NCBI GenBank assembly: GCA_030059665.1
Contig: JANVYR010000003.1
Coordinates: 1 to 63,715 of the forward strand
DNA length: 63,715 bases
From: Candidatus Calditenuis fumarioli
Lineage (GTDB): Archaea; Thermoproteota; Nitrososphaeria_A; Caldarchaeales; Calditenuaceae
Reading direction: 5' to 3'
Under the pieces are notes generated by a model. The model ran no database searches and was not told the origin of the DNA. It was given only the letters and a program-made list of their open reading frames with translations. Shown here in pieces: positions 25,493 through 33,436 of the stretch. A program made the position numbers and the translations under genes. The stretch's first letter is position 1, and each line of letters begins with the position of its first letter.

Positions 25493-27802
25493 TCACTTCC
25501 CCTTCTCGCGCTTGAGCCGCCACAGGTACTCAGGAGTTATCGGGGTCCTCCTCGGCCTCACACCGATGGCGTCGTAGATGGCGTTCGCGACCGCCGCAGC
25601 CGTCGGGACGGTTCCCGTCTCCCCGAGCCCCTTCGCACCGAACGGACCCTCGGGGTCGTCCTCGCCCACGAAGACCGCCTGAACGTCCGGTGGCACCTCC
25701 AGCGCCGTCGGAAGCAGGTAGTCCATCAGGGTCGAGTTCACAACTGCCCCCCTCTCCAGCACCAGCTCCTCGTAAAGCGACAGCCCCAGCCCCATAGCCA
25801 CGCCTCCGTGGACCTGGCCCTCTGCGGTCAGGGGGTTCAGAACCCTTCCTATGTCGTGGACCGAGACGACCCGCTCGACGAAGACCTGCATCGTCTCCGG
25901 GTCGACCCTGACCTGCACCGCCTGACACCCGAAGGTGTAGGTCGCTGATATGTTGCCGTACCAGCGCTCGTCCTGCATCTCGTTCGGCGGGTCGTAGAAG
26001 GCCGTCGCGAGCACCACGTTCCCCCTCTCCCTGAAGTGGATGCGCCTGATCAGCTTCGGTATCTCGATCCTCCTGCTGGGGTCGGATCTGGAGAAGGCGT
26101 ACCCGTCCCTGAGCTCGACGTCGTCCTCGCTCACGCCGAGGACCTCGGCCGCTCCCTTCACCAGGACCCTCCTGGCCTCTCGGGCAGCCATCAGCGCGGC
26201 GTTCCCCGCGACGAAGGTGGCCCTACTGGCGTGGGTTCCGACGTCCCACGGCCTCAGCGAGACGTCCACGTCGTTCACCACCCTCACCCAGCTCACAGGC
26301 ACGCCAAGGACCTCCGCAACGATCTGGGCGAGGGCCGTGTCGGAGCCGGTCCCTATATCGGTCGATCCGGTGATCAGCGCGATCTGCCCGAAGTCGTCCG
26401 CCACGATTACGGCTCCGCATCCGTCGGACCTGTAGATCCGGGCTCCGCCGCCGACGTGGAAGTAGCACGCGAAGCCTATTCCCCTGTTCGGCCCCAGCGA
26501 GCCCCTACCCCTCCACCCTATCAGCTCCGCGGCCCTCCTGATGGCCTCGGCCATCGCGCAGCTCGTGATCCTGATGCCCTGGGGGGTGACGGTGTTGGGT
26601 CTGTTGGCGTTGAGCAGCCTGAACTCGACGGGGTCCATGCCGAGCTCCTCCGCCAGCTCGTCCATCTGCTGCTCGATCGCGAAGGTTATCTGCGGGTTCC
26701 CCGCTCCCCTCTGCGTTCCGGTGTAGGGGTTGTTGGTGTAGATCACCTTCGCGTCGTAGGAGACGTAGGGAACGTTGTACATGCTGGTGGTCGTGACCAT
26801 CATCACCCTTCCGTCGTAGGGGCCCCAGGAGACGTACGGGCCTGCGTCGAGGAAGACCCTCGCCTCCCTCGCGAGCAACCTTCCGTCCCTGTCGGCGGCC
26901 GTCCGCATCCTGACGATCACCGGCTGCCTCGGCGGCGCGTACATCAGCTCCTCCTGCCTCGTGTACACGAGCCTGACCGGTGCCCTCGCCTTGATCGATA
27001 GGAGGCACGCGATCACGTCCGGAGGGTACAGGTCCATCCCCCTACCGAAGGAGCCGCCGATCTCGGTCTGGACGACCCTGATCCTCATCGGGTCCATCCC
27101 CAGCACCCTCGCCAGGTCCCTCCGGTAGAGGAATGGCGCCTGGGTGTTGGTGTAGACCGTCAGGTAGCCTGCCGAATCGTAGTGGGCCACTACGCCCATC
27201 GTCCCCAGCGGCGACGCGTTCATGTACTGCGTCCTGAACTCTCCCTCGACGACCGCCCTGGCCCTCTCGAAGACCCGCTCGATCTCTTCCGGAGGATGGG
27301 AGTGGAAGGTGAAGTTGACGGGTGCGACGTTGGTACCCAGCTCCTCGTGGATCAGCGGTGCGCCATCCTTCATCGCCTCGATCGGGTCGAAGACCGCGGG
27401 CAGCTCCTCGTACTCCACCGTTATCTCCTCCAGTGCCCTCTCGGCGGTCTCCTCGTCGACCGCAGCCACCGCAGCGACCTCGTCCCTTACCGACCTCACC
27501 TTGTCGCCCTTCAGCGGAGGGTGGTCCTGGAGTATCCCGAGGCGGCCGAGCTTGAAGTCGTGGGCGGTGACCACAGCCACGACCCCCGGCACCCTCAGGG
27601 CCCCTGAGACGTCGATCCGCTTGATCCTGGCATGGGGATAGGGGCTCCTCAGGACCTTGGCGTAGAGCATGTTAGGGAGCTTGACGTCGTCGACGTACCT
27701 CGCGGCCCCCGTCACCTTGAGGTCGCCGTCCACCTTCGGCACCGGCTTCCCGATTACGGAGTACTCTGCCCTCCTCTCCAGCAGCAGCTGCGCGGCCGAC
27801 AT
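25493..27802 (-). CDS. Xanthine dehydrogenase-family molybdopterin-binding subunit (first copy)
   Basis: Catalytic large subunit of a molybdenum hydroxylase, 769 residues. The MOSC-like first half starts IGKPVPKVDGDLKVTGAARY. Cofactor loops are GGSFGRGMDL, GTQRGAGNPQ (in place of the CODH signature AYRCSFR) and TDIGTGSDTALAQIVAEV. The base Glu is in GAKGLGETGTVPTAAAVANA. The missing CODH motif makes this an XDH/aldehyde-oxidoreductase-type enzyme. It would need the FAD and Fe-S subunits that lie at 37281-38748. AGGAGGT precedes the ATG. It is the last gene of the M20-large-large operon, three bases after the second copy. Confidence 0.9.
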   Translation of the reverse strand: MSAAQLLLERRAEYSVIGKPVPKVDGDLKVTGAARYVDDVKLPNMLYAKVLRSPYPHARIKRIDVSGALRVPGVVAVVTAHDFKLGRLGILQDHPPLKGDKVRSVRDEVAAVAAVDEETAERALEEITVEYEELPAVFDPIEAMKDGAPLIHEELGTNVAPVNFTFHSHPPEEIERVFERARAVVEGEFRTQYMNASPLGTMGVVAHYDSAGYLTVYTNTQAPFLYRRDLARVLGMDPMRIRVVQTEIGGSFGRGMDLYPPDVIACLLSIKARAPVRLVYTRQEELMYAPPRQPVIVRMRTAADRDGRLLAREARVFLDAGPYVSWGPYDGRVMMVTTTSMYNVPYVSYDAKVIYTNNPYTGTQRGAGNPQITFAIEQQMDELAEELGMDPVEFRLLNANRPNTVTPQGIRITSCAMAEAIRRAAELIGWRGRGSLGPNRGIGFACYFHVGGGARIYRSDGCGAVIVADDFGQIALITGSTDIGTGSDTALAQIVAEVLGVPVSWVRVVNDVDVSLRPWDVGTHASRATFVAGNAALMAAREARRVLVKGAAEVLGVSEDDVELRDGYAFSRSDPSRRIEIPKLIRRIHFRERGNVVLATAFYDPPNEMQDERWYGNISATYTFGCQAVQVRVDPETMQVFVERVVSVHDIGRVLNPLTAEGQVHGGVAMGLGLSLYEELVLERGAVVNSTLMDYLLPTALEVPPDVQAVFVGEDDPEGPFGAKGLGETGTVPTAAAVANAIYDAIGVRPRRTPITPEYLWRLKREKGK

Positions 27803-27805
27803 GCC

Positions 27806-30130
27806 TTACCTCCTGCTGATCCTCGACCTGATGTACTCGGGCTTGAGCGGCGTGTCGGTCACCTTCAGCCCCAGATCGTGCAGGGCGTCCTCGACCGCGT
27901 TCGCTATGGCCGCCGGCGCTCCTATGGCCCCTCCCTCACCCATCCCCTTGAAGCCTCCGGGGTTCGGCGAGGGCGTCACCGTGTGGGTCAGCTCTATGTC
28001 GAACATCTCCAGCGCGCTCGGTATCAGGTACTCGGCGAAGTTCGACGTGAGCAGCTGCCCGTCCTCGTTGTAGACCAGCTCCTCCATCACAGCTCCTCCG
28101 AAGCCGTGTGCGACCGCGCCGTGGACCTGGCCCTCGACGAGCAGCGGGTTGACCACAACGCCCGCGTCGTCCAGCACGTAGTACCTCAGCACCTTGAAGG
28201 CCCCGGTCTCGGGATCTGCCTCGACAACGGCCATGTGAACCGCGTAGCTGCAGGTGGTGAAGGCCTTAGGCTCGTAGGTCGCCGTCGCCGTCAGCCCTGG
28301 CTCCTCCCCAGGCGGGAGCTTACCCGTGTCCCTGACAGCCACCCTCGCCACGTCGGCGAGCGTCACGTAGCGGTCTGGAGCGTCCTTCACGTAGATCCTG
28401 CCGTCCTCGATCACCAGGTCCTCGGCCCTCGCCTCGAGGAGGTGCGCGGCTATCCTGAGGATCTTCGCCCTGAGCTGCTCGCATGCCCTGATGATGGCCC
28501 CTCCCACCACGACGGTGCTCCTGCTGGCCCACGCTCCGAGGCCCCACGGAGCCAGCTTGCTGTCGCCCTCGATGACCTCCACGTCCTCGAGCCTCGCTCC
28601 CAGCGCCTCCGCAGCTATCTGCGCGTAAACGGTGTAGTGCCCCTGTCCCTGGCTCGCGGTCCCCGTCAGCACCAGGACCTTTCCGGTCGGATCTATCCTC
28701 ACGGTCGCGGTGTCGTAACCTCCGACCTCCCATCCGAGGCCCTTCGAGAGCCTCTCACTGCTCGGCGCCGTGTACTCCACGTACATCGCCAGTCCTATCC
28801 CGATGTGCCTCCCCTGGGCCCTCAGCTCCCTCTGCTTCCTCCTCCAGCCCTCGTAATCCGCGAACTCCAGGAGCTTCCTCAGCGCCGTCGGGTAATCTCC
28901 GCTGTCGTACACGACGCCGTGCGGGTTCCTGTAGGGCATCTGCTCGGGCCTGATGAGGTTCCTCATCCTGATCTCGGCCGGGTCGATTCCCAGCTTCCTC
29001 GCCGCGATGTCCATGAGCCTCTCGGTCACGAAAGCCGCCACCGGTCTCCCGAAGCCCCTGTGGGGAGCGTAGGGTGCCTTGTTGGTGACGACGCAGAAGA
29101 GCTCGTACTCGTAGTTGGCGAAGTCGTATGGCCCGGGGATAGCAGCCATGGTGACCATCACAGGCTGGGTCTCGGTCCAGAAGGCGCCGTAGACACCCAC
29201 GTCGCATATCACCCTGTCCCTTATCCCGAGGAGCCTGCCGTCCTTGGTGAAGGCGGCCTCGACGTAGTGGATCTGCTCGCGCTCGTGACCGCAGACCAGC
29301 ATGTGCTCCCTCCTCGTCTCCACCCACTTCACGGGCCTTCCGAGCTTCAGCGCCAGCTGGACCGAAGCGACCTCCTCCTGCCAGACGCTCGACTTCGGCC
29401 CGAAGCCTCCGCCAACGTCGGGCGCTATCACCCGCATCTTGCTCTCAGGGTACCCGAGGACCTCTGAGAGGTAGGTCATCAAAACGTGCGGGAACTGGGT
29501 GGAGTCGTATATCGTCAGCTCGCCGGTGACGGTGTTCGGCACCACCAGTATCCCCCTGCCCTCGATGGGCGTCGGCGCGTACCGCTGGTTCGTCAGCCTC
29601 TCCCGGACGATCAGGTCTGCCCTCGCGAAGGCGGACTCTACGTCACCCGCCTTGAACCTCGTGTGCATGATCACGTTGTCCCCCCACTCCTCGTACAGGA
29701 GCGGCGCACCCGGCTTCATCGCCTCCTCAGCGTTGACCACGGGCTTCAGGGGCTCGTACTCGACCTCCACCAGCTCTATTATGTCGTCAAGTGCGTACCT
29801 GCTCCTCGCGGCAACCGCAACCACCGGCTCACCGACGAACCTGACCTTGCCCCTCGCGAGCGAGTACCTTGGCGGGTGCCTGAGGCCTGGATACTTCATC
29901 CAAGCATGCATAGGGACAGACTCGTCTGGGGTGAGGAACCCGACCGCGTCCGGGTGCCTCTCGGCCCTACTCAGGTCGATCGACTTTATCCTCGCGTGGG
30001 CGTGGGGAGACCTCACGAACCCGACGTAGAGCACGTTGTCCACCTTGATGTCGTCGACGTACCTGCCCCTCCCCTGGATCAGCGGCAGGTCCTCCCGGCG
30101 CTTGATGGGTTGACCGATGTACTTCCCCAT
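27806..30130 (-). CDS. Xanthine dehydrogenase/CoxL-family molybdopterin-binding subunit (second copy)
   Basis: A 774-residue paralogue of the neighbour at 25493, clearly diverged from it. It begins MGKYIGQPIKRREDLPLIQG. Cofactor loops are DVGGGFGPKSSVWQ and APHRGFGRPVAAFV, with TASQGQGHYTVYAQIAAEAL, and the catalytic Glu lies in FKGMGEGGAIGAPAAIANAV. This style is nearer to CoxL-like enzymes, but the form I CO dehydrogenase motif AYRCSFR is absent, so CO oxidation is not supported. The start at 30130 is one base after the M20 stop. The two large subunits could be alternative catalytic chains or two enzymes sharing one redox partner. Confidence 0.9.
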   Translation of the reverse strand: MGKYIGQPIKRREDLPLIQGRGRYVDDIKVDNVLYVGFVRSPHAHARIKSIDLSRAERHPDAVGFLTPDESVPMHAWMKYPGLRHPPRYSLARGKVRFVGEPVVAVAARSRYALDDIIELVEVEYEPLKPVVNAEEAMKPGAPLLYEEWGDNVIMHTRFKAGDVESAFARADLIVRERLTNQRYAPTPIEGRGILVVPNTVTGELTIYDSTQFPHVLMTYLSEVLGYPESKMRVIAPDVGGGFGPKSSVWQEEVASVQLALKLGRPVKWVETRREHMLVCGHEREQIHYVEAAFTKDGRLLGIRDRVICDVGVYGAFWTETQPVMVTMAAIPGPYDFANYEYELFCVVTNKAPYAPHRGFGRPVAAFVTERLMDIAARKLGIDPAEIRMRNLIRPEQMPYRNPHGVVYDSGDYPTALRKLLEFADYEGWRRKQRELRAQGRHIGIGLAMYVEYTAPSSERLSKGLGWEVGGYDTATVRIDPTGKVLVLTGTASQGQGHYTVYAQIAAEALGARLEDVEVIEGDSKLAPWGLGAWASRSTVVVGGAIIRACEQLRAKILRIAAHLLEARAEDLVIEDGRIYVKDAPDRYVTLADVARVAVRDTGKLPPGEEPGLTATATYEPKAFTTCSYAVHMAVVEADPETGAFKVLRYYVLDDAGVVVNPLLVEGQVHGAVAHGFGGAVMEELVYNEDGQLLTSNFAEYLIPSALEMFDIELTHTVTPSPNPGGFKGMGEGGAIGAPAAIANAVEDALHDLGLKVTDTPLKPEYIRSRISRR

Positions 30131-30131
30131 C

Positions 30132-31418
30132 TCACTCACCGTAGATGACCTGGAACCTGCGCCTGACCTCCTTCCTGTCCCTGTTGCAGACGTCGATCGC
30201 CGTGAGCGCGTAGACCTTCGTGCACCCGTACAGCGCAGGAATGTAGAGCGTCCCCCTCGTCTCCCTCCCGGGTCCACCCGAGGGGCCGTAGTTGACCGCG
30301 ATCACGCCGTTCCTGATGAGGACGTTGGCGTCCGAGGACCAGCTGAAGACGACCCTCTGCAGCGGCTCGTTGAAGACCTTGAGATGAGCTCTGTCGAGCG
30401 CCTCCACCAGCGCGTTGTCCTCTGGGACCTCCGCCCACGCGTCGCTGACGTAGATCTCCAGGTCCGCTTTGATGCCGTGCTCCCTCTCCACTTTGCGCAG
30501 AACGTTCTCCAGCTCCTCCTTCACGTCGAGCGCCGACTTCCTCGGCGGATACCTCACGTCGATGTACAGGTTGCAGAACCAGGGCGTCCTCGAGCACCTC
30601 CAGGGCCAGCCGCCCTCGATGGCTCCGATGTTCACGTTCGGCTTGACGCCCATGTACTGGAACCTCGCCTGATAATCCGGCGCCCACTCCTCTATCGCCT
30701 TCACGATCTTGTACATCTGCAGGATCAGGTTCCCCTCGAGCCCCGCGTGGGCCGTGTGGACGAGCGCCCCCTTCAGGGATATCTTGGCCCAGACCGAACC
30801 GAAGTGGGCCAGCATCAGCCTCAGGCCGGTTGGCTCCCCCAGTATCGCGAAGTCGGTGAGCCCTCCGTGGGTGACGAGGTACGCGGTGCCGTAACCGTAG
30901 CCCCTGTACTGAGGCCCCCGATACTGGTCGACCTGGGACTTCTCGATCTCACCCACAACCCCGGCGATCATGATGTCGCCCTTCAGCTCGACGCCGGCGT
31001 CCAAGATCGCCTCGACCGCGGTGACGTAGGCTGCCAGGGCCCCCTTCATGTTGAACGCGCCCATCCCGTAGACCCAGTCTCCCTCCCGGTATCCCCACGG
31101 CGGCTCGAACCGGTAAACCGGCGATATGGCCCTCAGGACCTCGGGGTCGTCGGTGGGAGAGAAGGAGGTGTCGAGGTGACCGTTGAACATCAGCGATGCG
31201 CCTCCGCCCTTCCCCCTCAGCACTCCCACCACGTTGTACCTCCCGGGCTCCACCTCCTGGTACGTCACCCTCATCCCCAGCGCCCTGAGCATCTCTCCGT
31301 AGACCTGCGCCACCTCCGCCTCCTCCCCCGTGGGGCTCTTGACGTTAACAAGGTCGAGCGTCCTCTTCACGGCCTTCTCCCGGTCGACCTTGATGTCTTC
31401 GACCGAGACGGACGTCAT
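30132..31418 (-). CDS. M20-family metallohydrolase, variant active site
   Basis: A 428-residue ArgE/DapE-like amidohydrolase. The first metal motif is intact (NGH81-L-D83). The bridging Asp usually found in GxxDMKG is Asn123 here (GMGAFNMKGALAA). The catalytic glutamates are in VVGEIEKSQ (E157, E159), and ILGEPTG holds the next Glu. The final histidine of the family (usually HTPNE near the end) is not evident; the matching region reads RGTLYIPALYGCTKVYALT. I recall a bacterial and archaeal M20 branch with the same changes. It leads the operon with two XDH-type large subunits. Its promoter is covered by a palindrome (31436-31451) and the mRNA is probably leaderless. Confidence 0.85.
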   Translation of the reverse strand: MTSVSVEDIKVDREKAVKRTLDLVNVKSPTGEEAEVAQVYGEMLRALGMRVTYQEVEPGRYNVVGVLRGKGGGASLMFNGHLDTSFSPTDDPEVLRAISPVYRFEPPWGYREGDWVYGMGAFNMKGALAAYVTAVEAILDAGVELKGDIMIAGVVGEIEKSQVDQYRGPQYRGYGYGTAYLVTHGGLTDFAILGEPTGLRLMLAHFGSVWAKISLKGALVHTAHAGLEGNLILQMYKIVKAIEEWAPDYQARFQYMGVKPNVNIGAIEGGWPWRCSRTPWFCNLYIDVRYPPRKSALDVKEELENVLRKVEREHGIKADLEIYVSDAWAEVPEDNALVEALDRAHLKVFNEPLQRVVFSWSSDANVLIRNGVIAVNYGPSGGPGRETRGTLYIPALYGCTKVYALTAIDVCNRDRKEVRRRFQVIYGE

Positions 31419-31435
31419 GCAATCGACAATCGGCC

Positions 31436-31451
31436 GTTCAAATTATTGAAC
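31436..31451. promoter_or_regulatory. Perfect palindrome GTTCAA-ATTA-TTGAAC covering the M20-XDH operon TATA box
   Basis: Perfect 6-bp arms flank ATTA. On the minus strand the CAATAATTTG inside it is the only TATA-like stretch and is centred about 26 bp before the ATG at 31418. Binding would occlude TBP. The arms match those at 5380-5395 except for one swapped A/T pair. It is in the right place for substrate-dependent control of the operon. Confidence 0.55.
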
Positions 31452-31492
31452 GTTGTCTAGGGTTGGGTTTGGTTGATGGTCTAAAGCCGTAC

Positions 31493-31891
31493 CTACTCGC
31501 CCCTGACCTGCACGATCATGTTGCGGTTCATGATGCGCCAGTACTCGACCGTGGCACCAGGCTCGAGCTTCGCCGCGAGGCTCTCGTCCTTCGGCAGAGG
31601 GATCTCGACGATCTCGAGGGATTCGCTGTCCATCACGCTGACCGTCTCGCCGACCGACATCACCTGACCCGTCCTCTTCTCGATCACCGGCACCTCTATG
31701 TACTGGTCGGATGGACCGACGACGCTCCTCTTGACGCCGTCGAAGATGCCGATGGCGACGATCCTCACCTTCGCTGACCCGTGCTTTCCTGGCTTGCTCC
31801 TCTCCACCTCCACCACCCTGCACGGCTCGCCGTCTATGACCACGTTAGACCCCTCCTTTATCTCGCCCAGTTCGGCCGGTCTGGTGCTCAT
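31493..31891 (-). CDS. eif5A: Translation initiation factor 5A (hypusine-containing)
   Basis: Stimulates peptide-bond formation at stalled ribosomes. The product is 132 residues. The hypusine site is the Lys in SKPGKHGSAKVRI. The N-terminal SH3-like barrel (about residues 1-70) and the C-terminal OB domain (VMDSESLEIVEIPL) are complete. The modifying enzyme, deoxyhypusine synthase, is at 62114-63148. The start is the ATG at 31891; a TATA-like CACTTATCAACGG (minus, 31913-31924) about 27 bp upstream supports it and suggests a leaderless mRNA. Confidence 0.96.
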   Translation of the reverse strand: MSTRPAELGEIKEGSNVVIDGEPCRVVEVERSKPGKHGSAKVRIVAIGIFDGVKRSVVGPSDQYIEVPVIEKRTGQVMSVGETVSVMDSESLEIVEIPLPKDESLAAKLEPGATVEYWRIMNRNMIVQVRGE

Positions 31892-31949
31892 GCTCGGAGA
31901 TCGACGAAACAGCCCGTTGATAAGTGTGCAGGAGGGACAGGAGAGACGC

Positions 31950-31956
31950 AAAAAAA
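31950..31956 (-). terminator. T7 tract terminator after the archaellin gene
   Basis: Seven A on the plus strand (seven U in the minus-strand transcript) lie about 32 bases after the archaellin stop and before the eIF5A promoter. This is a strong U-tract terminator that would insulate the two genes. Confidence 0.5.
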
Positions 31957-31987
31957 GACGAGGGATTGGTTTGGGTCGCCTTCGGGG

Positions 31988-32584
31988 TCAGGTCAGGTCC
32001 ATCACCGGGTCGAAGACCGGCGGCAGCCTTCTCTCCACCTTAAGGATGGAGCCCTGAGCCGGCTTGATCTCGATGGAGAACTGGTCGTTCGGCTTCAGAC
32101 TTTGCAGCTGCGATATTCCTATCACGATCTCCCAGACCTCAGTGTACTCGAGCGCCGTGTCACCGTCGCCGGTCAGCTGCCTTACCCTCACACCGGTAAC
32201 TGGCACGTTGGTGTCGTTCATGGTGTAGATGTTCGGGATGAAGTTGTACGGGTCGCGGTACGAGATCACCAGAACGCCGTTCCTCATGTCGACCGGGTTC
32301 TTGCCCACCGCGGACTTCACGTAGATGGTGATGTTGCTGATCTGTCCGCCCGAGGACCTGGCGACCACCGATCCAGCTATCTCGACCGAGCTGAGCGTCT
32401 CCTCAAGACCCGCCTGCATCACCTCGCTCGACTTCTGCGTCGTGAAGAAGCCCATGTTCAGCACCGCGAAGGCGAAGGCGGCCGCGACGACCACGAAGGC
32501 TATCAGGACTATCGCCGTCTCGAGGCCCGTCAGTCCCTTCTTCCTTCGTCCCACATCATTCAATCTGTATGGTGTTTTCCTCAT
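31988..32584 (-). CDS. Archaellin (archaeal flagellin)-like protein
   Basis: A 198-residue preprotein with a class III signal peptide. The preflagellin peptidase site is RRKKG/LTGLETAIV, followed by the hydrophobic filament-core helix (VLIAFVVVAAAFAFAVLNMG). A beta-rich head domain follows (NGVLVISYRDPYNFIP; VWEIVIGISQLQSLKPNDQF), matching archaellin rather than short pilins. No arlC-J or peptidase genes are nearby, so it stands alone. I chose the ATG at 32584, five bases after the start site expected from the TATA box at 32611-32619; an ATG at 32593 would precede it. Three TTGCAATT repeats lie further upstream. Confidence 0.88.
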   Translation of the reverse strand: MRKTPYRLNDVGRRKKGLTGLETAIVLIAFVVVAAAFAFAVLNMGFFTTQKSSEVMQAGLEETLSSVEIAGSVVARSSGGQISNITIYVKSAVGKNPVDMRNGVLVISYRDPYNFIPNIYTMNDTNVPVTGVRVRQLTGDGDTALEYTEVWEIVIGISQLQSLKPNDQFSIEIKPAQGSILKVERRLPPVFDPVMDLT

Positions 32585-32610
32585 CGCGACCATTCATAAT
32601 GAAAGGCATA

Positions 32611-32619
32611 ATTTAAATG
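32611..32619 (-). promoter_or_regulatory. TATA box of the archaellin gene
   Basis: On the minus strand CATTTAAAT lies about 30 bp before the ATG at 32584. It is one of the best TATA boxes in the window. Confidence 0.6.
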
Positions 32620-32668
32620 TATTCCAACCATTGGGCGAAAATCTTATCTCTGGGTGTCGGCAGTGATC

Positions 32669-32704
32669 TTGCAATTCGCAGTATTGCAATTGGAATTTGC
32701 AATT
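32669..32704. repeat. Three TTGCAATT repeats upstream of the archaellin gene
   Basis: TTGCAATT occurs at 32669-32676, 32684-32691 and 32697-32704 (starts 15 and 13 bases apart). The core ATTGCAAT of the second copy is a perfect palindrome. The stretch is AT-rich in a high-GC genome and lies 50-95 bp upstream of the archaellin TATA box. The region between the two divergent genes (32585-32850) holds no other gene that I can support. Confidence 0.5.
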
Positions 32705-32850
32705 TCGGCATTACGAGGTGAATACGGGCGGCGTTTTGGAACGATCGTCAGCTATGGCCAATCCCTGTGGCTTCAAACGTGGGGGGAGCGTTGCCCCGGA
32801 AACCGGTCGAGGACGAGGCGCTAAAAGGTCCGCGATACGAAGAGCAGGAC

Positions 32851-33186
32851 GTGCCGAAGTGCGACGTCTGCGGCCGGGAGCTGACCCTCGCGGAGTGGAT
32901 GGCTGTCAGGTACGCGTGCCTCTCCACCTGTGTGCCGGTCCTGAAGGGCGAGCACCTGAGGCATCACCACCCGGAGGTCGCCGAGGTAGCCTCGAAGGTC
33001 GGGAAGCCGCTGGTTTACGGGTCGATCGCTTCGGCCCTGGTCGCCGTCCTCGGACTCGCGGCCTCAGCACATCTCGTCTCGGCAGTTGCCGCGGCGGCAT
33101 CGATCGCCCTGCTGGTCGTCGGCACTTTGATCAGGGTGGGCACGCTGAGGTCCTCAGCCCGCAGGGGTTCTGAAGAAGGGCCCTAA
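32851..33186 (+). CDS. Small zinc-finger membrane protein, unrecognised
   Basis: A 111-residue protein beginning with a treble-clef-like or half zinc ribbon (PKCDVCGRELTLAEWMAVRYACLSTC), a His run (HLRHHHPE) and two hydrophobic helices (about residues 57-75 and 80-96), then a basic tail. Function is unknown. I place the start at GTG 32851 because CGCTAAAAGG (32818-32827) is about 28 bp upstream, giving a leaderless mRNA. An in-frame GTG at 32767 would add 28 residues. It overlaps the convergent zinc-ribbon membrane gene by 33 bases. Confidence 0.6.
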   Translation: MPKCDVCGRELTLAEWMAVRYACLSTCVPVLKGEHLRHHHPEVAEVASKVGKPLVYGSIASALVAVLGLAASAHLVSAVAAAASIALLVVGTLIRVGTLRSSARRGSEEGP

Positions 33187-33393
33187 GAGGAACAGCAGCA
33201 GCACCGCCATGAGAATAGCGTAGATCACGAGCGTTATCGTCCTCGCCCTCCTCTCGCGCCTGAGCCGCTCCTCGTTCACCTTCCTGCACGCGTCGCTGCA
33301 GAAATCCGCGTCGACCGGCATCGATCTGCCGCAGATGGGGCAGTGTTTGTGCTCGGGTATCCTCACCTTCCTGGGTTGAGGACGTGCGGCCAT
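33154..33393 (-). CDS. Zinc-ribbon plus single transmembrane helix protein (DUF2116-like)
   Basis: A 79-residue protein. The zinc site is HCPICGRSMPVDADFCSDAC (four Cys), followed by a basic coil (RKVNEERLRRERRART) and one membrane helix (LVIYAILMAVLLLFLLGPFF). The plan matches small archaeal proteins grouped as DUF2116, whose role is not known; a membrane-associated nucleic-acid or ribosome function has been guessed. The 3' end overlaps the convergent membrane protein gene by 33 bases. Confidence 0.75.
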   Translation of the reverse strand: MAARPQPRKVRIPEHKHCPICGRSMPVDADFCSDACRKVNEERLRRERRARTITLVIYAILMAVLLLFLLGPFFRTPAG

Positions 33394-33436
33394 GAACGCC
33401 TAAGACCAGCTAACGCCCAATATGGGCTTTCTCCGA

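Noticed and set aside
27632..29467. Plus-strand frame of 611 codons opposite the XDH subunits
   Set aside because: Antisense shadow; composition is typical of reverse-complemented GC-rich coding DNA.
25493..30130. Aerobic CO dehydrogenase large subunit
   Set aside because: Both large subunits lack the form I active-site signature AYRCSFR, so CO oxidation is not supported.
30117..31460. Plus-strand frame of 447 codons opposite the M20 gene
   Set aside because: Antisense shadow of an enzyme with clear motifs on the other strand.
32697..33173. 158-codon plus-strand frame overlapping the zinc-finger membrane gene
   Set aside because: Arg/Gly-rich in the overlapping part; the alternative frame has Cys pairs and membrane helices and a TATA box.
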